From: Myroides odoratimimus | GTDB lineage: Bacteria > Bacteroidota > Bacteroidia > Flavobacteriales > Flavobacteriaceae | Direction of reading: 5' to 3' | NCBI RefSeq assembly: GCF_001485415.1 | Contig: NZ_BCMQ01000010.1 | Coordinates: 1-64,000, forward strand | Length of the DNA: 64,000 nt | In this document: piece by piece, positions 9,061 to 18,326 of the stretch | Numbering within the stretch: position 1 is the first letter of the stretch | How the letters are laid out: each line of letters starts with the position of its first letter | Translations under genes and position numbers: made by a program | Notes under the pieces: generated by a model | The model's input: only the letters and a program-made list of their open reading frames with translations | What the model was told of the DNA's origin: nothing | Database searches by the model: none

Positions 9061-11361
9061 TTAGTTACGTCCAACAACGATCCATTTCGTTCCATTAGAC
9101 TTAATAATCCATCCTTGGAATGGCATAGCTCCATAAGCTAAAACATCGCTTCCTGATTTGATATTTAAATAACCATTGTGCTTTTCATCAGCATTTACAA
9201 TCTTAACGCTGATTGTTTGTCCTTCTGTACCGTTAACAGCTGGTAGGCTAAGATTAGTATCTGTAGCGCCTAAAGTAACTTCGATAACAATCTCTTCCAT
9301 TGAAGGGTGATAGTTATTTACTACTGAATTATTTCCTCCAATAGTAACATCTCCCTCTTTATTAATTGTAACGTTACCAACTCCTTTATCAATTGTAGCT
9401 AATTTACCATCTGTATCTACTACAACTACTTTTGTTGTTTTATCTTTAGCTGGAGAATCTAATCCAGTAATTGCTAAAGAACCACCTTTAGTATTATCAA
9501 TCGCTAAAACAGTTTTTTTATCAACTATTCCACCTAATTGAATATCGTTACCTTCTTTAGTTAAACCATTACTAGCTGTAACTGTATTTCCTAAAGCAGA
9601 AGCATCAACCCATTCAGTAGTAGTTCCTGTAACTGTTCCTTCAGCATCTTTAACTTCTTTAGTAACTAATACTTGACCTGCAGTAGTACCTCCTTTTATT
9701 TCTATTGATGTCTCATCTAATAAAGCTTTTGCTCCTCCTGTTACAACAATTGATTCAGATTTTAATGCTTTACCATTTAACAACTCTCCTGTTACTTGTT
9801 GGTAAGTTACTCCTCCATTACCATCTGCTACAGGTATTTGTCCTTCTCCTGCTGGAGTAGCTGTTCCATTAGCTGTAGTATTAGAAGTCATTTTATCTGC
9901 TGATACAGCTCCGCTACCTAAGTCAACATTTGCTATTGTACCATCAAGAATCTCTGTAGATGTAATACTTCCTTCTTTAATACTTAGTTGAGTAGCTACT
10001 AAAACAGCATTATCTAATTTATCTAAAGTAGATTTATTATCACCAATAACAATTTTACCATCAGTAGTTAATGTTTTAGCAGTTAACCCTCCTTTATCTA
10101 CAGCATCTTCAATTAAGTTCTTAGCTGATGTTTGTTTTAACACACCATCTTTATCTGCGATAACAAGTTTATCACTTCCTGAATCTAATTTATTTCCAGT
10201 AGTAGCTTCTTTGCCTACTAGCTCTTCTAATCCTTTAATAGCAATATCACCCGCTTTATCACCTTTAGTATCTGTTAAGTCAATAATAGCACCTGGTGTA
10301 GTACCATCATTTTTAATCTTACCTCCTAAGTTAACAGTGTTGTCATCTTTAACTGTAATACCTTGACCAGACTTTACTGTATTACCTAAAGCAGATGCAT
10401 CAACCCATTCTGTTACATGAGTAACTTTACCTTCGCTATCTGTAATTTCTTTAGTAACTAATACTTGACCTGCTTTCTCTCCTCCTTTAACTTCGATATT
10501 CACATCTTTTAAAAGAGCTGTAGCAACTGCATCTCCTTTGATTTCAATAGATTTCCCAGTAGATGTTAATGCTTTTCCATTAATAGCACCTTTATCTATA
10601 GCATCTTCTACTAAATCTTTAGCTGATACATTCTTTAAGATACCGTCAGATCCCATTACTACGATATTATGTCCAGCTACATTGTCTTTTGTTAATAATT
10701 CAAGTCCTTTTATCGCTAATTCTTTATCTTTCCCAGTATTTAAAACTGTTTTCTCTGTTAAATCTCCACCTAGTTTTACAACGGTATTAATAACATTTCC
10801 TTTATCATCTTTAACAACCTCTGTTTTCACACCATTAGTTCCTGCTACTATATCTTTTAAAAACACCTCAGGATTAACCCATTCTGAAACAAATGTGTCA
10901 CCTTCTTTTTTAGTAACTAATACTTGGTTAGGAGCAGTTCCTGCTTTTACACTTACATTATAATCGATATCGTGTCCGTTTGCATCTGGTTTTGGTGTAA
11001 CTGTCACATTATCTCCTGCAGAAACTGTTACTGAACTACCTGAGTTAGAAGATACGAAACGTACCCATCTACCTTTAGATCCGCCTTCGTGTTTAAAATT
11101 TGCATCCCAGTAATAAAAACCAGCTGGTGTTTTCGATCCAATATTATATACCATTAAAGCATTAGCAGGATTAATTACTGGAGTACCTTGGTCTAAATTT
11201 GGAATATCAAATCTAGGAATCAATAAACCACGTTTACCCGAAACGATATCTACAGCAGATGATCTATCTGGTGTATTAGTTCCGAATCCTTGTTGAGCGT
11301 ATATATTTGAAGTTGTTAAAACTGTGAAAGCTACTGTAGCTGATAATATTAATTTTTTCAT
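9061..11361 (-). CDS. Modular secreted repeat protein (fibre-like paralogue 2)
   Basis: A 766-aa paralogue of its neighbours. The signal peptide is residues 1-22 (TSNIYAQ), followed by the shared head GFGTNTPDRSSAVDIVSGKR, GLLIPRFDI and a FYYWDANFKHE motif. The body repeats GQVLVTKE...TEWVDASALGNTV three times, together with modules such as KTVLNTGKDKELAIKGLELL and LVIADKDGVLKQTSAKNLIEDAV. These modules recur almost unchanged in the 1712-aa neighbour. The C-terminus (NGYLNIKSGSDVLAYGAMPF, then GWIIKSNGTKWIVV) matches the end of that neighbour and forms a shared cap domain. No T9SS signal. Codon use and composition match the neighbours, so the three genes probably arose by local duplication. 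Confidence 0.8.
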   Translation of the reverse strand: MKKLILSATVAFTVLTTSNIYAQQGFGTNTPDRSSAVDIVSGKRGLLIPRFDIPNLDQGTPVINPANALMVYNIGSKTPAGFYYWDANFKHEGGSKGRWVRFVSSNSGSSVTVSAGDNVTVTPKPDANGHDIDYNVSVKAGTAPNQVLVTKKEGDTFVSEWVNPEVFLKDIVAGTNGVKTEVVKDDKGNVINTVVKLGGDLTEKTVLNTGKDKELAIKGLELLTKDNVAGHNIVVMGSDGILKNVSAKDLVEDAIDKGAINGKALTSTGKSIEIKGDAVATALLKDVNIEVKGGEKAGQVLVTKEITDSEGKVTHVTEWVDASALGNTVKSGQGITVKDDNTVNLGGKIKNDGTTPGAIIDLTDTKGDKAGDIAIKGLEELVGKEATTGNKLDSGSDKLVIADKDGVLKQTSAKNLIEDAVDKGGLTAKTLTTDGKIVIGDNKSTLDKLDNAVLVATQLSIKEGSITSTEILDGTIANVDLGSGAVSADKMTSNTTANGTATPAGEGQIPVADGNGGVTYQQVTGELLNGKALKSESIVVTGGAKALLDETSIEIKGGTTAGQVLVTKEVKDAEGTVTGTTTEWVDASALGNTVTASNGLTKEGNDIQLGGIVDKKTVLAIDNTKGGSLAITGLDSPAKDKTTKVVVVDTDGKLATIDKGVGNVTINKEGDVTIGGNNSVVNNYHPSMEEIVIEVTLGATDTNLSLPAVNGTEGQTISVKIVNADEKHNGYLNIKSGSDVLAYGAMPFQGWIIKSNGTKWIVVGRN

Positions 11362-11386
11362 TTTGATTTCTAATTAAGTAAGGTGA

Positions 11387-14300
11387 TTAAAATTTGTTAA
11401 CGATTTGCCATTGAGTACCATCAGATACTAGGTCCCATCCAGAGTAAGGTAAGCCTGTTTCTAGCTTTTTACCACTTTCTACTCCTGCTACGTTTCCTTC
11501 AATAACTACATAACCGTCTTCATTCTTGTCAAGTTTTTTAATAGTGTATTTTTTTCCTCTATTTTCTTCACTTGCAGTTGGCAGAGTAATAACTATCCCA
11601 TCTGTTGTAGCTGCATTAGCATCTACTAGGATTATAGCATCTTCTGCTACTAAAGATGTTGCCGAAGTAACCGTTTTAACAGCATTTGCAACATCTACTT
11701 TCCAGATAGTTTCATTTGGTTTAGCTACATCTACTCGACTAGAAACAGTTGTATTTGTACCATTTTCTAAAACAACTGTCTTTTGAGTGTTTTGAACCTG
11801 CGTCTCTAAATCTTGGTAGATTACATCTCCATTTTTATCAGCAATACCAACTCTAGGAGCATCTGATGTACTTGTTCCAGCATCTAATTTACCTGCTGTT
11901 ATTGCTTTATCAGCAATACCTAAAGTCACATCTTTTAATAGAGAACTAGCTACTGAAGTATCAGTTCCTTCAACACCACCAGCTGTTACCGTAATTCCTA
12001 CTCCTTTTAATGTCTTTGCTTCTAAATTACCTGCTTCAACAGCGTCTTCAATTAAGTTCTTAGCAGAAGTTTGTTTTAATACACCTTCTTTATCAGCGAT
12101 AACTAGATTGTTACCAGCAGTTACTGGCTTCTCAACATTAGCTAATCCCTCTATAGCCAAAACATTTTTATCTGTAGTTGTAATACTAGTTTTAGGCTCT
12201 GTTAAAGCACCTCCTAATTTGAACTCACTATTACCGTCTTTATCATTTACTACAGTAATACCATTCTTTGCTGTTACAGTTCCTGACACAAATTCTTTAG
12301 GATCTACCCATTCTGTAACTTTATGAGTTTCTTTCTTATCTGTACCGTCAGCATTTTTACCAACAACTATTTCTTTTGTTTTTGTAACTAACACTTGACC
12401 ATCTTTCTCTCCACCTAGAACTTCGATAACAGTTCCATCTAAAAGAGCTTTTTCTCCACCAAATACTGAGATAGAACCTGAAGTAAGAGCTTTACCTTGT
12501 GTTTTTGCTATATTTTCAACATTAACAGACGCTACACCATCTTTAAATAAAATAGTTGGATCTACTTCTGCTTGTTTAGTAACACCAGCTGTAGTACCAT
12601 TCGCATCAGCAATCTGAATCACATAATCTTTACCTCCAGTTGTATTAGTTGAACCTTCTACAATACTAATTGGAGCATTTCCTGTGAAAGTATCTTTATT
12701 ATTTAAAGTTGATTGATCAATCCACTGTACTTGACCATCAGCTCCAGTAACTAATACTTTAGATTTTCCAGCTGATTCCATATCTTCAGGCTTAATCGTA
12801 CCATCTAATATCTCGTCAGACGTTACAGCACCTGTAGCAATATGATCTGCAGTTATTTTATCTTTTCCTATGTTTAATTTTACATCAGCTAATAATGAAT
12901 TATCTGCTAAAACAGTAGTTGATGTACTATCAGTACCTATCACAATAACTCCATCTGTAGTTAAAGCTTTTGCTTCTAAATTACCTGCTTCAACAGCGTC
13001 TTCAATTAAGTTCTTAGCAGAAGTTTGTTTTAACACACCATTAGCATCAGCAATAACTAGATTGTTACCAGCAGTTACTGGTTTATCAATATTAGCTAAT
13101 CCCTCTATTGCTAAAACATTTTTATCTGTAGTTGTAATACTAGTTTTAGGCTCTGTTAAAGTACCACCTAAACCTAATTTAATAGTTCCATCATCACCAG
13201 TAATCTTTTGAATACCATTAGTAACTTCTACACCTACCTTATCAGCATTTACCCATTTAGTGATATATACTCCTTTACCATTCTCATCAACTACAGGTTG
13301 TCCGTTAGCATCAAGTTCTGGTGTAGACACTAATACTTGTCCTTCAGATGTACCTCCTTTAATCTCAAGATTAGTATCTTTTAATAAAGAATTCTCTCCT
13401 CCTTTAACGATAATAGATTGAGAAGTTAAGTCCTTAGCTTCAAGTTTACCATCTGTGATAACATCCTCAATCAAGTTCTTAGCAGAAGTTTGTTTTAACA
13501 CACCATTAGCATCAGCAATAACTAGATTGTTCTCTAATACTTTTCCTTTCTCTACTAAATCCATATTAGCGATAGCTAATGTGTTCTCTTTAGTATCGAT
13601 AACAGTTGCTTCTGTTAAGTAACCTCCTAATTTAAACTCACTACTACCATCTGTTGCGTTATTTACAACTGTAATACCATTCTTAGCATTTACAGTACCT
13701 GACACAAATTCTTTAGGATCTACCCATTCAGTAACTTTATGAGTTTCTTTCTTATCTGTACCGTCAGCATTTTTACCAACAACTATTTCTTTTGTTTTTG
13801 TAATTAACACTTGACCATCTTTCTCTCCACCTAGAACTTCGATAACAGTTCCATCTAAAAGAGCTTTTTCTCCACCAAATACTGAGATAGAACCTGAAGT
13901 AAGAGCTTTACCTTTAAGAGTCTCACCTGAGATTTCTTTATAAGCAACTCCTCCTTTACCATCAGCTACAGGGATTTGTCCTTCTGCTACAGGATTAGTA
14001 GTTCCATTTTCTGAAGTAAAAGAAGTCATCTTATCCGCTGATACAGACTTTTCACCTAACTTCTCGTTAGTAACTGCTTTATCGTCTAATTTCTCAGTAG
14101 AGATTCCTTTATTTGCTACTTGGATATTAGCATCTGCTAATAATGCTTTAACTCCAGTTGTTTTAGCAATAAATTCAAGACCACCTGATACCACTAAATC
14201 ACCACTAGTACCTTCTACTGTAGTAATTTTTTCTAATAACTTCTCTATCGCTCCTTGAACATTTGTTGCTCCTAACTGAGTTGAATTGTCATTATATACA

Positions 14301-16525
14301 ATACCACCAGCATTCGCATCAATCTCACCAACTACATCACCCTTTGAGTTTTTGAACTCATACACATTCTTTGTGGTATTTAAAGCAACAGATACTTCTT
14401 TTGGATCAATAGTTACTCCTGTCTCACCTGTTAATGGTAGACCATCTGCACCTATTTGTTTCTCATTATAATAAGTATAAGTACCATCTACGTTTTTTAC
14501 TAATGTAGTAACAGTCTCATTTTCTTTAACAATAGTGCTAAACTTAGAGTTGTCTACATTAACCCATTCTTTCTTAGTTTCATTCCATTCTTGGAATACT
14601 ACATCTCCTTCTTTATTGTAAACAATCTTCGTGAATCCACCTTTTGTTTCAGTTACATATTTAATATATTCATCAACATTAGTGAATGTACGTCCATCAA
14701 CTGTTACAGGTTGTTTAACAATAGTCTCAAATTGCTTAACTACACTTGATGGAATATCAATAATAGTTTCTGTTCCATTCTCACTTGTGTAAGTATAGGT
14801 ACCATTATTATTGTTTTTTAGCGTAGTTACAGTTTCGTTCTTCTCAACAAAATCTTTTAAATACTCCTCTACTGTAGTATATGTATTTCCATTAACTGTA
14901 ATCGGTCCTCCATTGATAATTTTATCAAACTGGTTAATTACAGATTGTGGAACATCAATAGTAACATCTTTACCATTACCATTAGTAAATGTATAAGTAC
15001 CATTAGTGTTATCTATTAACCCTGCTTTATTAACTGTTCCTAATACAGTACCATCTTTTGATACTACTGAGAAACTTCCGTTATTATTATCTTTAATAGA
15101 CACATCTGCACCAGATCCTAAAGATTTCACGATTTCATCGATAGCACTTTGTACATCTTTAGAGCTTAATCCTGAATCAGTATTATCATAACCTATAGCT
15201 TTAGCATTGGTATCAATAGCAGTAATCACTCCACCTTTACCGTCTTTGAATGTGTAAACACCATTCTGTGTTTCAACAGTTGTTTTATTGCTATCAAATG
15301 ATACTGTCTTCCCTTTCTCATCAGTATACTCTAAAGTACCATCTCCTTTATCTATCAATGTAGTCAAAGTCTCATTACCTTTAACAATAGTGTTAAACTT
15401 AGAGTTATCTACATTCACATATTTTTGAGTAGTTTCATCCCATTCTTGGAATATAACATCCCCTGTAGATTGATCATAAACAATCTTAGTAAACCCACCT
15501 TTAGACTCTGTTAGGTAAGTAATATAATCATTCACTGTTTTGAATGTACGTCCATCAACAGTAACAGGTCCGTTATTTACTATCTCTTCTAAGTTATTTA
15601 CAACACCTCCAACTACATCAATAGCATATATTCCTTTTGGTAAATTAGCTGCATCTACTGTAGTTGGCACTACACCTTTATTAGCTACTAGATACTCTTC
15701 AGAAACGTAATATTGCTTTTTATTTACAGAGATAATAGCAGTCTTACTTTCATTAGCAGTAATAACTTGATTAATAGAAACTTCTTTTGTCTCACCACCT
15801 TTAGTTACATAAGTAAGCTTATCACCATCATAATAAACATTTCCACCTACATGAGTTCCATCTAAGTAATTAGTAATGTGCTCTTGAACAGTGTTATTAT
15901 TGATGATATCACCAAACTTATTGATAACTGTCTCTTTTACTTTAATGCGAATACCTTCACCAATGATTTTGCCATTGCGATCTACAGCATTCTCATTGTA
16001 ATAAATATAGTCTCCAGTAACTTCATCATACACGATAGAAGTCAATTTATCTTTTATCTCTTGTTTTACAACTTTGTCACCATCTTTAGTGAACGTATAA
16101 AACTTATCACCTTCATAGATAACATTACCTTCTGTATTCTTAACGATGTTCTTGATGATATTCTGTACTTTATCACCATCTTTATTTACAATCTCTTGGA
16201 AATTATTCACTACTATCTGAGGTATATCTTTATCCGCTGTTAAACGAACCCATTTGTTAATATCCCAATAGTAGTACCCTGGAGTAATATCTTTCTTCTC
16301 AGAAATTTTTGTAGCATAAACCATCAAGCTTTGAACATTACCATTTGTGATAGTTGTTCTGTCAGTAGCACTAGTTAATGCAACATTAGGAATCAATAAA
16401 CCCCTATTACTTGACTCGATTAATAATTCTGCAGATTTATTAGGTGTTGCTGTACCAATACCTACTTGGGCATTAGTAGCAAAAGTTCCTAATAAAAGTG
16501 CAACAGGAAGTAATCTTTTTTTCAT
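11387..16525 (-). CDS. Giant modular secreted repeat protein (fibre-like paralogue 3)
   Basis: A 1712-aa protein and the first visible gene of the operon. The signal peptide is residues 1-19 (LLPVALLLGTFATNAQ). The head is VGIGTATPNKSAELLIESSN, then RGLLIPNVALTS and YYYWDINKWVRL. The N-terminal half carries its own repeat family: GGFTKIVYDQSTGDVIFQEW... and NETVTTLKNNNNGTYTY units, each with FDKIINGGPITVNGNTYTTV-like linkers. The C-terminal half carries the GQVLVTK...TEWVDPKEFVSG family, including two 217-bp DNA blocks that differ at two positions. The last 60 residues (KKYTIKKLDKNEDGYVVIEG, then YSGWDLVSDGTQWQIV) are the cap shared with the 766-aa paralogue. Length and repeat content suggest a long surface fibre. 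The family is not one I can name. Confidence 0.82.
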   Translation of the reverse strand: MKKRLLPVALLLGTFATNAQVGIGTATPNKSAELLIESSNRGLLIPNVALTSATDRTTITNGNVQSLMVYATKISEKKDITPGYYYWDINKWVRLTADKDIPQIVVNNFQEIVNKDGDKVQNIIKNIVKNTEGNVIYEGDKFYTFTKDGDKVVKQEIKDKLTSIVYDEVTGDYIYYNENAVDRNGKIIGEGIRIKVKETVINKFGDIINNNTVQEHITNYLDGTHVGGNVYYDGDKLTYVTKGGETKEVSINQVITANESKTAIISVNKKQYYVSEEYLVANKGVVPTTVDAANLPKGIYAIDVVGGVVNNLEEIVNNGPVTVDGRTFKTVNDYITYLTESKGGFTKIVYDQSTGDVIFQEWDETTQKYVNVDNSKFNTIVKGNETLTTLIDKGDGTLEYTDEKGKTVSFDSNKTTVETQNGVYTFKDGKGGVITAIDTNAKAIGYDNTDSGLSSKDVQSAIDEIVKSLGSGADVSIKDNNNGSFSVVSKDGTVLGTVNKAGLIDNTNGTYTFTNGNGKDVTIDVPQSVINQFDKIINGGPITVNGNTYTTVEEYLKDFVEKNETVTTLKNNNNGTYTYTSENGTETIIDIPSSVVKQFETIVKQPVTVDGRTFTNVDEYIKYVTETKGGFTKIVYNKEGDVVFQEWNETKKEWVNVDNSKFSTIVKENETVTTLVKNVDGTYTYYNEKQIGADGLPLTGETGVTIDPKEVSVALNTTKNVYEFKNSKGDVVGEIDANAGGIVYNDNSTQLGATNVQGAIEKLLEKITTVEGTSGDLVVSGGLEFIAKTTGVKALLADANIQVANKGISTEKLDDKAVTNEKLGEKSVSADKMTSFTSENGTTNPVAEGQIPVADGKGGVAYKEISGETLKGKALTSGSISVFGGEKALLDGTVIEVLGGEKDGQVLITKTKEIVVGKNADGTDKKETHKVTEWVDPKEFVSGTVNAKNGITVVNNATDGSSEFKLGGYLTEATVIDTKENTLAIANMDLVEKGKVLENNLVIADANGVLKQTSAKNLIEDVITDGKLEAKDLTSQSIIVKGGENSLLKDTNLEIKGGTSEGQVLVSTPELDANGQPVVDENGKGVYITKWVNADKVGVEVTNGIQKITGDDGTIKLGLGGTLTEPKTSITTTDKNVLAIEGLANIDKPVTAGNNLVIADANGVLKQTSAKNLIEDAVEAGNLEAKALTTDGVIVIGTDSTSTTVLADNSLLADVKLNIGKDKITADHIATGAVTSDEILDGTIKPEDMESAGKSKVLVTGADGQVQWIDQSTLNNKDTFTGNAPISIVEGSTNTTGGKDYVIQIADANGTTAGVTKQAEVDPTILFKDGVASVNVENIAKTQGKALTSGSISVFGGEKALLDGTVIEVLGGEKDGQVLVTKTKEIVVGKNADGTDKKETHKVTEWVDPKEFVSGTVTAKNGITVVNDKDGNSEFKLGGALTEPKTSITTTDKNVLAIEGLANVEKPVTAGNNLVIADKEGVLKQTSAKNLIEDAVEAGNLEAKTLKGVGITVTAGGVEGTDTSVASSLLKDVTLGIADKAITAGKLDAGTSTSDAPRVGIADKNGDVIYQDLETQVQNTQKTVVLENGTNTTVSSRVDVAKPNETIWKVDVANAVKTVTSATSLVAEDAIILVDANAATTDGIVITLPTASEENRGKKYTIKKLDKNEDGYVVIEGNVAGVESGKKLETGLPYSGWDLVSDGTQWQIVNKF
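12015..12207. repeat. Direct repeat B, copy 1
   Basis: This 193-bp block inside the 1712-aa gene matches 12969-13161 with about 12 mismatches by eye. The offset is 954 bp (318 codons), so the two copies are in the same frame. It encodes the IANVEKPVTAGNNLVIAD / LKQTSAKNLIEDAVEAGNLE modules. Confidence 0.85.
12282..12498. repeat. Direct repeat A, copy 1
   Basis: This 217-bp block matches 13698-13914 at all but two positions that I can see. The offset is 1416 bp, exactly 472 codons. It encodes the module running from KALTSGSISVFGGEKALLDG to HKVTEWVDPKEFVSG. Confidence 0.92.
12969..13161. repeat. Direct repeat B, copy 2
   Basis: Second copy of the 193-bp block at 12015-12207. Most differences fall in one short patch coding for the residues after LVIAD, where KEG and ANG alternate between modules. 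Confidence 0.85.
13698..13914. repeat. Direct repeat A, copy 2
   Basis: Second copy of the 217-bp block at 12282-12498, with two substitutions. Such high identity inside a much more diverged repeat gene points to a recent duplication or to gene conversion. Confidence 0.92.
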
Positions 16526-17180
16526 AACAATAATGATTAATATCTTATTTTAAAAAAATGCTACTGAAGAAAGTTCTAGTCAAATGAATCTTAGATCAAG
16601 TAGTCTTTTATAATTAAATTATTAACAATGCCTAGTTTTGTTTTTATTAGCATCATTTTACACGCATACACCTTAATTCTATACGCGCATTATTTATGCT
16701 ACAAATTTCTCTTAAAAGGAGAGATAAAATGTTCCAAAACATTAGCTCGAAAGACGTACCAACAAAATGAAACATGAAACAAAAAACCATTAACACCACG
16801 CTAACAGACACTTACAAAAACAATAAGTATTTCTCATTAAAAAAAAGGCAAACACCTGAAAGAAATAAAAAACAGTCTCAAAAACACACTTTTGAAACAG
16901 CAAAAATCGTTTTTTGAATCACAAATACTACAATAAAAAAAGTAAATCTTACAACTAGAGTCCCCTCTCATATTTACCAAAAAAGAACACAGATACCACT
17001 GATATTTTTATGATATCGTGGCAGTATTTCAACACTCTTAACGCACAAAATAGAAAGTAAAATATCATTATATAGAACAAAACAGATCTGCTTAAAACAA
17101 AAAAAAGTCACAACATTGGCGAAACGTTGTGACTTTTTTGTAGCGATTGATTCTACACTGGCTATGTAAAATCGAGGTAA
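16526..17180. other. Gene-free upstream region of the surface operon
   Basis: This 655-bp AT-rich stretch separates the surface operon from the regulator pair. It must hold the promoter of the 16525-to-1 operon unless transcription reads through from the regulators. I found no clear TAnnTTTG on the minus strand. It contains an imperfect inverted repeat at 16996-17021 (CCACTGATAT / ATATCGTGG, 7-nt loop), which could be a regulator site, and the regulator terminator at 17101-17139. No credible small gene. Confidence 0.5.
17101..17139 (-). terminator. Intrinsic terminator of the AraC regulator pair
   Basis: A 14-bp perfect stem (AAAAAAGTCACAAC / GTTGTGACTTTTTT) with an 11-nt loop, 42 bp past the stop of the 378-aa regulator. 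Both arms end in A or T runs, so it could stop transcription from either side. It separates the regulators from the surface operon. Confidence 0.85.
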
Positions 17181-18317
17181 TTAATTATTGTTGTTTGTCG
17201 TTCTGACTTGTTGATTCTCAATATACTCTGAAGGAGATACTCCTACATATTTTTTAAATGCTCTAAAGAAAGATGTTCTTGAGTTAAAACCACATTCTTC
17301 TCCTAATTCACTAACAGAAACATTGTATTCTCTAGCTTTCAATGTCTCTTTAGCATATTCTACTCGCAACTCATTGATATAAGTATTGAAATTCTTACCG
17401 TATTCAGTAGAGAAGAACTGTGACAGATGATGTCTCTGTATACGTGTTAATTTCTCTACTAAATCCAATGAACAGTTTGTTTTTAAAAACAATTGATCTT
17501 TAAGAATTACTTTTTCTATTTTCTCTTTATACTCATCTACAAATTCGTTTGCAAACTTAGATTTCTCATACTTGTTTAGCTCTACATCAACTATATCTCC
17601 AGACTTCTCCTCTTCCCTTTGGTTAATATAAACCTCATCGCTTTTCAATTTTTCTACATAATAGAAAAAAATAGTCATTGCTAAACACAGCACCCCTAGA
17701 TATAATACATTACCATCATTATTAGGAATTGCATTGTACAATACTAATCCTATTGAAACAATTCCCACAAAAACCATAATCCAAATAACACGCAATACTA
17801 ATAAGCGTACAGAATTAGATATATTTAACTTACTGACTGCTAAATAACCAAAAATGGCATAAAGAATTAGCTGACTTCCTAATACTACATAATTAACTAA
17901 ATAGTAGTAAATCAAAAATTCTACATCAACACTGCCTAAATTAAATAAGGTAATGATATATCCAATAAAAAAAAGAACACCTGGTACAAAGTGAATATAG
18001 TCATCTTTAAAAAATACTATCGCACTTTTACCTGTATCAGCATTTTCTTTAACCTCTTTTACAAACGTTTTAAAACAACAGTAAAAATATGGTGCATAAA
18101 ATATTCCAAACGGCATCCCTAAATAAACAAATGTTTCTTCTTCAAAAAAGAATCGCACTAGAATAGTTACTGTACAATGAAGAATCATAAATAGTAAAAA
18201 CCAATTTAAAATTCTCTGAGAACTTCTTTTACTAACTAATCTATTATTTATAAAGTAAGATATACATGCGAAAACGATTGCTGCTGATAAAATAAGTATG
18301 TATAAATATTCTTCCAT
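17181..18317 (-). CDS. Membrane-anchored AraC-family transcription regulator
   Basis: A 378-aa protein. About residues 1-220 contain roughly six hydrophobic segments (for example YLYILILSAAIVFACISYF and VLYLGVLCLAMTIFFYYV), so it sits in the inner membrane. A charged linker follows, then an AraC/XylS double helix-turn-helix at about 275-372: the first helix set has RIQRHHLSQFFSTEYG, the second VSELGEECGFNSRTSFFRAF with the family end YVGVSPSEY. The stop of the upstream paralogue lies 9 bp before this start, so the two form one transcript. The signal sensed is unknown. Position suggests control of the adjacent surface operon (inference). Confidence 0.88.
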   Translation of the reverse strand: MEEYLYILILSAAIVFACISYFINNRLVSKRSSQRILNWFLLFMILHCTVTILVRFFFEEETFVYLGMPFGIFYAPYFYCCFKTFVKEVKENADTGKSAIVFFKDDYIHFVPGVLFFIGYIITLFNLGSVDVEFLIYYYLVNYVVLGSQLILYAIFGYLAVSKLNISNSVRLLVLRVIWIMVFVGIVSIGLVLYNAIPNNDGNVLYLGVLCLAMTIFFYYVEKLKSDEVYINQREEEKSGDIVDVELNKYEKSKFANEFVDEYKEKIEKVILKDQLFLKTNCSLDLVEKLTRIQRHHLSQFFSTEYGKNFNTYINELRVEYAKETLKAREYNVSVSELGEECGFNSRTSFFRAFKKYVGVSPSEYIENQQVRTTNNNN

Positions 18318-18326
18318 AACTTATCC

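Noticed and set aside
10538..10963. Plus-strand frame of 141 codons inside the 766-aa gene
   Set aside because: It is antisense to a repeat-rich gene and its long run comes from the biased codons (rich in Thr, Ser, Val) of the sense strand.
12015..13914. CRISPR-like repeats
   Set aside because: The repeats are long, few, in frame and inside a coding gene; there are no short regular spacers and no cas genes.
15878..16243. Plus-strand frame of 121 codons inside the 1712-aa gene
   Set aside because: Antisense shadow with Ile/Asn/Phe-rich composition and no recognisable start or domain.
6704..16525. Prophage tail-fibre cluster
   Set aside because: The repeat proteins resemble tail fibres in style, but each has a signal peptide, and no capsid, tail, terminase or integrase gene is present.
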